Assembly (NCBI RefSeq): GCF_021991835.1
Contig: NZ_JAHDAU010000008.1
Span: 62,001 to 126,000, forward strand
Origin: Polaribacter sargassicola
GTDB lineage: Bacteria; Bacteroidota; Bacteroidia; Flavobacteriales; Flavobacteriaceae
Direction: 5' to 3'
Length of the DNA stretch: 64,000 nt
Positions 51,750 to 61,741 of this stretch are shown piece by piece (within the stretch, counting starts at the first letter, position 1; every line of letters begins with the position of its first letter). The notes beneath the pieces were generated by a model, which saw only the letters and a program-made list of their open reading frames with translations, was not told where the DNA came from and did not search any database. A program made the position numbers and the translations under genes.

Positions 51750-52700
51750 ATGAATCAGACACTTTTATCTTCTCCTTTACAAGGTTTTACCGATTATAAA
51801 TTTAGAAACGCTTTTAATCATTTCTTTGGTGGTATAGACACTTTCTACTCTCCGTATATTAGGTTGAATGGTAAATTTGTGATCAAAAATTCCTATCAAA
51901 AAGACATTATAGCAGAAAACAATACTGATTTAGAAGTTATTCCACAAGTAATAACCAATGATGTTGATGAGTTTTTGTTTGTTTCTAAATATGTGCAAGA
52001 GTTAGGTTACAAAGAGTTAAATTGGAATTTAGGTTGCCCTTATCCAATGGTTGCAAAACGCGGCATGGGTTCTGGTTTAATAAATGATGCTGAAAAAATA
52101 AATAGCATTCTTCATAAAATTCATAACGAATCTGATATTTTAGTTTCTATGAAAATGAGAATGGGTTATGACAATCCGGAAGAAATTTTAGATGTTTTAC
52201 CTATTTTAGACAAATATCCATTAAAAAACATTGCCATCCATGCAAGAATAGGAAAGCAACTTTATAAAGGAGGAACAGATTTAGATGCTTTTCAAAAATG
52301 TTTAGATAATACAAAACATAAAATGTATTACAACGGAGATATAACTTCTGTTGCCGCTTTTAAAAAACTACAAGAACGTTTTCCTTCTATAGATCATTGG
52401 ATGATTGGTAGAGGATTAATTGCAGATCCTTTTTTACCAAGTATGATTAAAAAAAACACTACTGAATATCCTAAAAACAGATTTCACTTATTTAATGATT
52501 TTCACGATCGTATTTATCAAGAATATGATGCAGCTCTTTCTGGTCCAACACCAATTAAAATGAAAATGTTAGGCTTTTGGGAATATTTTTCTCAAAGTTT
52601 TTCTAATCCTCATAAAACATATAAGAAAATTAAAAAAGCAAGTAACAAAAAAGCTTATGAAATTGCTGTAAGAGAAATTTTTAAAGAAGCTACAACATAA
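51750..52700 (+). CDS. tRNA-dihydrouridine synthase
   Basis: 316 aa FMN TIM-barrel of the Dus family. Conserved segments are SSPLQGFTDYKFRNAF at the N-terminus, ELNWNLGCPYPMVAKRGMGSGL with the catalytic Cys near residue 97, SMKMRMGYDN near 131, IHARIGKQLYKG near 162 and the FMN-binding IGRGLIADP near 228. It reduces uridines in tRNA D-loops. Closest in feel to the DusC branch, but the exact position specificity cannot be assigned. Confidence 0.93.
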   Translation: MNQTLLSSPLQGFTDYKFRNAFNHFFGGIDTFYSPYIRLNGKFVIKNSYQKDIIAENNTDLEVIPQVITNDVDEFLFVSKYVQELGYKELNWNLGCPYPMVAKRGMGSGLINDAEKINSILHKIHNESDILVSMKMRMGYDNPEEILDVLPILDKYPLKNIAIHARIGKQLYKGGTDLDAFQKCLDNTKHKMYYNGDITSVAAFKKLQERFPSIDHWMIGRGLIADPFLPSMIKKNTTEYPKNRFHLFNDFHDRIYQEYDAALSGPTPIKMKMLGFWEYFSQSFSNPHKTYKKIKKASNKKAYEIAVREIFKEATT

Positions 52701-52965
52701 GCTTCCTTAAAAAGCAAGCAATATTATTCCTTTTTTACTTTTATTTTTTTAACTCCTTTAAACCTCTTTGATAAATTATTAACATCGGTTAAATTCTTAG
52801 GTTAAATTTTCATCAAATAGTTAATATTTTTTCTTTTTTGCGATAAAATCACTATTTTAGATACCTAAAAATTAACACATTAATAAACAAAACTCAAATC
52901 TTATACTTTTTTAATTTAAATAAATTTTTACAATAATATAAAAAAACTATGTAAATTTATTTTTA

Positions 52966-52980
52966 ATAGATAATTACTAT
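52966..52980 (+). promoter_or_regulatory. Candidate OxyR-type half site upstream of katG
   Basis: ATAG-N7-CTAT fits one half of the OxyR consensus in nine of ten defined positions, about 100 bp before the katG ATG. A 7-bp inverted repeat TTCGATT/AATCGAA (52980-52986 and 53015-53021) follows. The second tandem OxyR half is not recognisable. The rest of the 382-bp gap (52701-53082) is AT-rich without a gene. Confidence 0.3.
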
Positions 52981-53055
52981 TCGATTATAAAACAAGAGAA
53001 TTATATTATTGATCAATCGAAGAACAAAAAGAATAGATTTGTAAAATAAAATTAA

Positions 53056-55359
<2,304 letters not shown>

Positions 55360-55386
55360 ACAAATAGTATTTTTTTGAAAAAAAAG

Positions 55387-55411
55387 AAGCTTTGATAAAT
55401 TATCAAAGCTT
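55387..55411 (+). terminator. katG terminator
   Basis: AAGCTTTGATAA pairs with TTATCAAAGCTT around one base, followed by T-run. Confidence 0.8.
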
Positions 55412-55501
55412 TTTTTGTTTTAATAATTTATATTCTAAAAGTAGATTTTAATAATAACTCCATAAAAAATATTACTTTTAAAATATAAATCAATCCTTAT
55501 T

Positions 55502-57235
55502 ATGTTTAAAAAAAGAATTCTTTTTTTCCTATGTCTATTAGTACTTACAAATTGCACCAATAAACAGCCTCTAAAATTATCTAAAAACAATTACTCTAAT
55601 GAAATAAATAAAGATTTTACAGGTAATTTAGCTTACAAAACAACTTCTTTTGTAGAAAAATATTGGCGAGTTGTAGGTAATAATGGCTTTAATAAAAGTA
55701 TTTATAAAATAGCTGAAGAACTCGAAAATGCAGGTTATGTTTTAGAAAAAAATGCTACAGAAAGAGATATTTTAACGTACAGAATTGAAAAAAGGCCTCT
55801 TATAAAACCCACATGGGAATCTGTTGATGCAACGGTTACTATAAACAAAGAAAAAGAACCTTTATTGCAACACACAACTAATAGAAATATGATTGCTTTA
55901 AACTCTTACAGCACTCCTAAAGAAGGAATTACTGCAGAAGTAGTTTACATAAAAGATCTTAAAAACATTTCTAACATAAATATAAAAGGAAAAATAGTTT
56001 TTGCAGAAACAAGTCCTTACAGAATATTTAAAGCTGCTATTATTGAAGGAAAAGCAGCAGGGATTATGACGTATAATAATCCTGATTATTTACAACCAGA
56101 AAAAAACACAACTTCTATTCAGTTTCGTTCTATACCTTTAGACACCGTAAATAAGCCTTGGACAATTGCATTGTCTTATGCTGCAAAAGAGCAACTAAAA
56201 AAATCTATAGCAAAAGGAAAAACGATTTTAAATGTAAAAATTGAAACCAATATTTATCCATCAGAAGAATTAACAATTATTGCCGATATTAAAGGAAGTG
56301 AAAAACCAAAAGAACGTTTAGTTTTTAGTGCTCATGTACAAGAACCTGGCGCAAATGATAATGCTACTGGAGTAGGTGTTGCTTTAGAAATGGCTTGTTT
56401 AACATCAAAATATATTCAAGAAAGAAGATATCAACCAAAAAGAACTTTAACTTTTTTATGGGGAGACGAAATTGTATCTACCAGAAGATATGTACAAGAA
56501 GATTCTATTAGAGCAAAAGACATTAAATGGGGAATTTCTTTAGATATGGTTGGTGAAGACACCGAAAAAACCGGAGGTACTTTTTTAATTGAAAAAATGC
56601 CAGATCCTAGTGCTATTTGGACTCGCGGAAATGACAAGCATACAGAATGGGGTGGTTCTAAGATGAGTTTAGAGCAAATGAAACCACATTATTTAAATGA
56701 TTTTTTAATTGATAAATTTAAAGAACAAGGCAAAAAATTTAATTGGATTGTAAATACAAATCCGTTTGAAGGAGGTAGCGATCACGTTCCTTTTTTAAGA
56801 GAAAACATACCTAGTGTTTTATTTTGGCATTTTACAGATCAGTTTTATCATACAGATAATGATCGAATTGATAAAGTTTCTAAAAGCACATTAAAAAATG
56901 TAGGAACTACTGCTTTAATAGCGGCTTATACACTTTTAAATGCTGATGAAAATACAGCTAAATCTATTTTAAAAGACTTAGAAAAATCTGCCATAAATCG
57001 TTTAAACGAAGAATTAAAGCAAAGTACAATTGCTTTAAGTAAAGGAGATTCTTTATCAACACAAATAAAAATAATTACAGCTTGGAAAGATTGGTATTTA
57101 AAATCTTTTGAAACAACTTCTGATATGGTTTCAGATAAAAAACTTATCAATACTGAAATTAAAAACTCAAAAAAGAAAATAGATTCTATTTCTTTATCTA
57201 TCATTAAAGTATTAAATAAAAAAGATCCTTTTTAA
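55502..57235 (+). CDS. M28-family zinc peptidase lipoprotein with PA domain
   Basis: 577 aa. Lipoprotein leader MFKKRILFFLCLLVLTNC with a lipobox Cys at 18. A PA-type insert lies near 130-240 (GKIVFAETSPYRI, AAIIEGKAAGIMTY). The M28 zinc ligands are visible: His and Asp in SAHVQEPGANDNATG near 280-292, Glu in LWGDEIVS near 322, Asp in LDMVGED and His in QFYHTDNDRID near 445. It likely removes N-terminal residues from peptides outside the cytoplasm. It precedes a set of genes for murein-type dipeptides. Confidence 0.9.
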   Translation: MFKKRILFFLCLLVLTNCTNKQPLKLSKNNYSNEINKDFTGNLAYKTTSFVEKYWRVVGNNGFNKSIYKIAEELENAGYVLEKNATERDILTYRIEKRPLIKPTWESVDATVTINKEKEPLLQHTTNRNMIALNSYSTPKEGITAEVVYIKDLKNISNINIKGKIVFAETSPYRIFKAAIIEGKAAGIMTYNNPDYLQPEKNTTSIQFRSIPLDTVNKPWTIALSYAAKEQLKKSIAKGKTILNVKIETNIYPSEELTIIADIKGSEKPKERLVFSAHVQEPGANDNATGVGVALEMACLTSKYIQERRYQPKRTLTFLWGDEIVSTRRYVQEDSIRAKDIKWGISLDMVGEDTEKTGGTFLIEKMPDPSAIWTRGNDKHTEWGGSKMSLEQMKPHYLNDFLIDKFKEQGKKFNWIVNTNPFEGGSDHVPFLRENIPSVLFWHFTDQFYHTDNDRIDKVSKSTLKNVGTTALIAAYTLLNADENTAKSILKDLEKSAINRLNEELKQSTIALSKGDSLSTQIKIITAWKDWYLKSFETTSDMVSDKKLINTEIKNSKKKIDSISLSIIKVLNKKDPF

Positions 57236-57435
57236 GACAGATATTAAATAAATTTAACCTTACATAACGTTAATATTTAAGATAGATAAACGGATTTCGT
57301 ATCACATTTTTGCCTCAAAAATTGTAAACAAAATCTGTTCTAACTCTAGAGGTATTACTAATTAGATATTTTTATATTTTTAATAAAATATCATAATCTA
57401 ATTTTATAACTTTACGATAAATATAACTTTTATAA

Positions 57436-58446
57436 ATGGAAATTAAACTACATTCTTTTAACCTAGAATTAAAACATACATTTACTATTTCTAGAGAATC
57501 TCACGATTTTCAACCTTCTTTAGTAGTGGAATTAATTGATGATAATATTAGTGGTTTTGGTGAAGCAACTTCTAACCCTTATTACAACATTACTGTTGAT
57601 AACATGATGGCTATCATCCAAAAAAACTTATCTTTTATAAAATCTTTATCAGAAGAAAAACCTGCTGATTTTTGGGCAAAACTAAAACCTTTATTTACAG
57701 AAAACATGTTTGCTTTATGTGCTTTAGACATGGCTTTTAATGATTTAAATGCACGCAAACAAAACAAAAAGTTATACGAAGTTTGGGGTTTTAATATCAA
57801 TAAAAATCCTATGACAGATTATACCATTGGTATAGATTCTGTAGAAAAAATGGTTGCTAAAATGCAAGAATTACCTTGGCCAATTTATAAAATAAAATTA
57901 GGAACCAAAAACGATATAGAAATTGTAACGGAGCTTAGAAAACATTCTGATGCAATTTTTAGAATTGATGCTAATTGTGGATGGACGGCTGATGAAGCAA
58001 TTGAAAACTCTTACAAATTAAAAGAATTAGGTGTAGAGTTTTTAGAGCAACCTTTAAAAGCAAATGATATTGAAGGCGCTAAAAAACTATACAAAAATTC
58101 TGCTTTGCCAATTATAGCCGATGAAAGTTGTATTATAGAAAGTGATGTAGAAAAATGTGCAGGCTTATTTCATGGTGTAAATGTAAAACTCACAAAATGT
58201 GGTGGTTTAACACCCGGAAAAAGAATGCTAGAAAAGGCAAAATCTTTAGGCATGAAAACCATGGTAGGTTGTATGACAGAATCTACAATTGGTATTTCTG
58301 CAATTGCACACCTTTTACCTCTTTTAGATTATGTAGATATGGACGGAGGTTTACTTCTTAAAAAAGATATTGCAGAAGGAATTACAATAAAAGACGGAGT
58401 AATTTCTTATGCTGATAGAAATGGAATTGGAGCTTCTTTATTATAA
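57436..58446 (+). CDS. Dipeptide epimerase (L-Ala-D/L-Glu type, enolase superfamily)
   Basis: 336 aa. Muconate-lactonizing subgroup of the enolase superfamily. The catalytic KxK is in IYKIKLGTKND near residue 154, metal ligands are in RIDANCGW near 180, LEQPLKA near 205 and IADESC near 231, and the second Lys is in NVKLTKCGG near 255. The class epimerises L-Ala-D-Glu and related dipeptides, usually in murein-peptide recycling. It is followed 2 bp later by a PLP enzyme and then an amidase. Confidence 0.92.
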   Translation: MEIKLHSFNLELKHTFTISRESHDFQPSLVVELIDDNISGFGEATSNPYYNITVDNMMAIIQKNLSFIKSLSEEKPADFWAKLKPLFTENMFALCALDMAFNDLNARKQNKKLYEVWGFNINKNPMTDYTIGIDSVEKMVAKMQELPWPIYKIKLGTKNDIEIVTELRKHSDAIFRIDANCGWTADEAIENSYKLKELGVEFLEQPLKANDIEGAKKLYKNSALPIIADESCIIESDVEKCAGLFHGVNVKLTKCGGLTPGKRMLEKAKSLGMKTMVGCMTESTIGISAIAHLLPLLDYVDMDGGLLLKKDIAEGITIKDGVISYADRNGIGASLL

Positions 58447-58448
58447 TT

Positions 58449-59471
58449 ATGCAATTAGACAAAACCCCCAACACAACTGCATTTTTAAACCGAAAAGAGT
58501 ATTTATATTTTAGCGGAACTTCTTATTTAGGCGTTGGTGCATTAACAGATTTTCAAGAATTAGTTGCAAAAGCAATTAAAAAATGGGGAACTTCTTACGG
58601 CAGTTCTAGAAACGCAAATATAAAATTATCTATTTATGAAAAAGCTGAAATTTATTTGGCCAATTTTTTAAATACAGAAACTAGTGTTAGTGTTTCTTCA
58701 GGAACTTTGGCTGGTCATTTTACAATTAAAGCATTAAAAAATCTTGTAGATGCTTTTTATTTTATGCCCAAAACTCATCCTGCAATTTTACCTGAAAATG
58801 CATTTCCTATTTTTGAAAACTTGGAAATAAATAAGGAGTTAAAATCTATAAAAAACAAGAAAATTAGTATTCTTTTAGACGGTATTGCCGCATTTGAAAC
58901 AAAACCTTTTTCTTTAAATTTCTTAGAAGAAATAGATCCTTCTAATACTATTTATTTAGTAATTGATGAATCTCACAGTTTAGGCATATTAGGAGATAAT
59001 GGAAATGGAGTTTCAAACTTAATTCCTAAAAAGAAAAACCTAAAAGTAATTATTACCTCTTCTTTGGGTAAGGCATTCGGAATTAATGGTGGTGTTATTG
59101 CTGGAGATTTAAGTTTTATAAACCTTATTAAAAAAGACAATCTTTTTATTGGTTGTGCAGGTATGAGTCCGGCTTTTTTAGAAGTATTTTTAAGCGCACA
59201 AGAAATCTATAAAAAACAATTAGTAAAACTTAAAAATAATATTGATTATGTTTTTGAAAAATTAAAAGGAAATTCTTTAATATCTATTGATAAATCATAT
59301 CCTGTTTTCTTTCATTCTGATGAAAAAATAGAACAAATTTTATTAGATAAAAACATTCTAATTACTTCTTTTTACTATGCAACGAGTTCTAAAAAATTTA
59401 ATAGAATAGTTTTAAATGCAAATCATACAAAAGAACAATTAGACTTCTTAGTTAACGCTATTAACAAATAA
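58449..59471 (+). CDS. PLP-dependent alpha-oxoamine-synthase-like (AONS/KBL fold) protein
   Basis: 340 aa fold-type I PLP enzyme. It has IDESHSLGILGDNGNG near residue 178, as in 8-amino-7-oxononanoate synthase and 2-amino-3-ketobutyrate ligase, and the PLP Lys in TSSLGKAFGINGGVIAG near 208. It is shorter than true AONS/KBL (about 390 aa), and the N-terminal region is reduced, so CoA-thioester condensation is doubtful. Tight linkage to a dipeptide epimerase (2 bp) and an amidase suggests it acts on amino acids released from murein peptides. Confidence 0.85.
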   Translation: MQLDKTPNTTAFLNRKEYLYFSGTSYLGVGALTDFQELVAKAIKKWGTSYGSSRNANIKLSIYEKAEIYLANFLNTETSVSVSSGTLAGHFTIKALKNLVDAFYFMPKTHPAILPENAFPIFENLEINKELKSIKNKKISILLDGIAAFETKPFSLNFLEEIDPSNTIYLVIDESHSLGILGDNGNGVSNLIPKKKNLKVIITSSLGKAFGINGGVIAGDLSFINLIKKDNLFIGCAGMSPAFLEVFLSAQEIYKKQLVKLKNNIDYVFEKLKGNSLISIDKSYPVFFHSDEKIEQILLDKNILITSFYYATSSKKFNRIVLNANHTKEQLDFLVNAINK

Positions 59472-59487
59472 TCTAAATCTATTAATT

Positions 59488-60141
59488 ATGAAAACAAAAC
59501 TATATTTTCTATTATTACTTGGTATTATATCATGCAATAAAGAACCTAAAATTATAGATAAACCAATAGAATTTGGAGAATTAAGAGAACAATTAACTTT
59601 AGATTACATGAAATCTCATTATGGTATTGTACAAGATTCTCCAATAATTGATCCTAAGATGATTGTAATACATTGGACAGCAATACCTACACTAGAAAAT
59701 TCTTTTAAAGCTTTTGTAAACACAAAAATAGGAAGCCACAGAACCAAAATTAATACTGCCAGTCAATTAAATGTTTCATCACAATTTATGATTGATCTTG
59801 ACGGAACTATTTATAGATTAATGCCAGAAAATTATATGGCAAGACATGTTATTGGGTTAAACCATTGTGCAATTGGTATAGAAAATGTAGGTGGAACAAC
59901 CGATATTCCTTTAACAGAAAAACAACTAAAAGCTAACATTTGGCTTGTTAAATACCTAAAAAATAAATACGATATTGATTATGTTATTGGACATTATGAA
60001 TATACTAATTTTGAAAACCATAAACTATGGTTAGAAAAAGATAAAGGCTACAGAACTAAAAAAACAGATCCAGGTAAAGATTTTCTTTTTAAAGTTAAAA
60101 ATGCCACTAAAGATTTAGGTTTTAAAGAAACACCAAATTAA
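59488..60141 (+). CDS. N-acetylmuramoyl-L-alanine amidase (Amidase_2) lipoprotein
   Basis: 217 aa. Lipoprotein leader MKTKLYFLLLLGIISC. The type 2 amidase/PGRP fold has zinc ligands in VIHWTAIPTL near residue 60, NHCAIGIENVG near 130 and the C-terminal KTDPGKDF. It cleaves the bond between muramic acid and the stem peptide in the periplasm. It would feed L-Ala-D-Glu-containing peptides to the epimerase encoded upstream. It is the last gene of its operon and is followed by a convergent terminator. Confidence 0.92.
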   Translation: MKTKLYFLLLLGIISCNKEPKIIDKPIEFGELREQLTLDYMKSHYGIVQDSPIIDPKMIVIHWTAIPTLENSFKAFVNTKIGSHRTKINTASQLNVSSQFMIDLDGTIYRLMPENYMARHVIGLNHCAIGIENVGGTTDIPLTEKQLKANIWLVKYLKNKYDIDYVIGHYEYTNFENHKLWLEKDKGYRTKKTDPGKDFLFKVKNATKDLGFKETPN

Positions 60142-60153
60142 AATTACTAAAAC

Positions 60154-60191
60154 AAAACCCAGTAGAAATTAACTAACTTCCACTGGGTTTT
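60154..60191. terminator. Bidirectional terminator between amidase and susD
   Basis: AAAACCCAGT (60154-60163) pairs with ACTGGGTTTT (60182-60191), with flanking A-run and T-run, between two convergent genes. Confidence 0.75.
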
Positions 60192-60219
60192 TAATAAATA
60201 AAAAACAAATACAATAATT

Positions 60220-61731
60220 TTATTCTTCTACATTCCACCACAGTGGTGTTGTTAATCTAACACTTGCAGTATTATCTGGCATGTTTTCATAATTTCTATC
60301 TTCTTCATTATACTCATACATCATTGCTTGAATCCAATCATCTTCTCCCGGGAAAATAGTTAAATTCACATTTACAGGTCTTTCTAATCCTGGGTAAATT
60401 TCATCACTATAATCCATTCTTCTCATATCAACCCATGTTTCTGGATCAAAAAGTAATGTTATATATTTCTGAATCATTATATGGGATAATGTTATACCAG
60501 ATACACCTATTTCTTCATCCATTTTAGCTAAATAAGCAGCTGTTTCAGATGCTGTTGCTTCTGCTTTTTCAAAATCTGCTTCAACCCCCGCTTTTAAAGC
60601 CGTATAAGCTCCTGTGTTATCTCCTTTTCTTAATCTAGCTTCTGCTTCTATATATTTAACCTCACTATAAGTCATCATGTAAGTTGGCGCTGTTGGACTT
60701 GTGTAAAAACCACCATTTCCTACAGAATAATTGTCTCCACCAGTTGCATTATCTGGCAACGGACCTTCACCAATTTTTACACCTTGATAACCTCCGTTTA
60801 CCGCTTCTGGCACAATAATTTTAAGACGAGGATCTTCATAAGGAGAATCTAGATTTAGTGAATTTTTTAATAACTCTACAAAAAAGTGTGAAAAGTAATC
60901 TACCCTAGAGCTTCCATAACCTCCTACAGAAAATGGTTGACGATCATTTTCTGCTTCACCTCCACCATAAGATCTAAAAGCATTATCTGCATTAGATTGT
61001 AATGCTAAAGAACAAGCTTCTATAATTGCATCTGCATCATAAGCCATGTCGCCAGAACTCTTTTTACTTAAGTGATTTAAATAACGCGCCTTTAAAGCAT
61101 AAGCTAATCTAATCCATTGTTCTTTATTTCCATTATAAAAAACATCACCACCATTTGCATTTAATTCAATATCACTTGGCTCGTTAATTTGCTCAATTGC
61201 CTCATCTAACATTTCTAAAATACCTTGATAAACGGCTTCTTGAGTTTCAAATTTTGGAGTTAAATTTAATGACGATACTCCATCATAAGTTTCTGTAAAA
61301 ACAATATCTCCGTATTGGTCTGTTGTAGTACCAAAACCATATGCTCTTAAAATTTTACCTACAGCTATAAAGTTTGGCGAATTATGTTTTTCTCCTAAAA
61401 CAATTAAATCTGCTGTATTTGGTAAAGAATATACATATGCGTTTTGCCATAAAAAGTAACTCCCTGTAGTTAAATAACTACTCCAAGTTTCTGAGTAATA
61501 ATTAGCTACATTTTGAGCTCCGTGTTGTGTAATACCCAAAACCTCTCTACTACCTCTATAAATAACACCCGTAAACATATTTTCTATGGCTCCTTTTATA
61601 CGGTATTGTGGGTCTAACGATTGTGTTGTTGGCGCTGTTTCTGAACTATTTACATCAAAATAGTCATCGGAACATGATAAAAACACTATACTAACTAATA
61701 GTATAAAAATTGTATATTTTAAATGTTTCAT
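60220..61731 (-). CDS. SusD/RagB-family nutrient-binding outer-membrane lipoprotein
   Basis: 503 aa. The lipoprotein leader ends ILLVSIVFLSC with the lipobox Cys near residue 20. The TPR-containing helical body follows SusD order (AVYQGILEMLDEAIEQINE, then RLAYALKARYLNHLSKK, then YSEVKYIEAEARLRKGD), and a C-terminal segment with DPETWVDMRRMDYS. SusD proteins form the lid of the SusC transporter and bind the incoming glycan or peptide. The SusC partner is directly upstream (10-bp gap). No degradative enzyme is visible in the window, so the substrate is unknown. Confidence 0.95.
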   Translation of the reverse strand: MKHLKYTIFILLVSIVFLSCSDDYFDVNSSETAPTTQSLDPQYRIKGAIENMFTGVIYRGSREVLGITQHGAQNVANYYSETWSSYLTTGSYFLWQNAYVYSLPNTADLIVLGEKHNSPNFIAVGKILRAYGFGTTTDQYGDIVFTETYDGVSSLNLTPKFETQEAVYQGILEMLDEAIEQINEPSDIELNANGGDVFYNGNKEQWIRLAYALKARYLNHLSKKSSGDMAYDADAIIEACSLALQSNADNAFRSYGGGEAENDRQPFSVGGYGSSRVDYFSHFFVELLKNSLNLDSPYEDPRLKIIVPEAVNGGYQGVKIGEGPLPDNATGGDNYSVGNGGFYTSPTAPTYMMTYSEVKYIEAEARLRKGDNTGAYTALKAGVEADFEKAEATASETAAYLAKMDEEIGVSGITLSHIMIQKYITLLFDPETWVDMRRMDYSDEIYPGLERPVNVNLTIFPGEDDWIQAMMYEYNEEDRNYENMPDNTASVRLTTPLWWNVEE

Positions 61732-61741
61732 TTTTTATATT

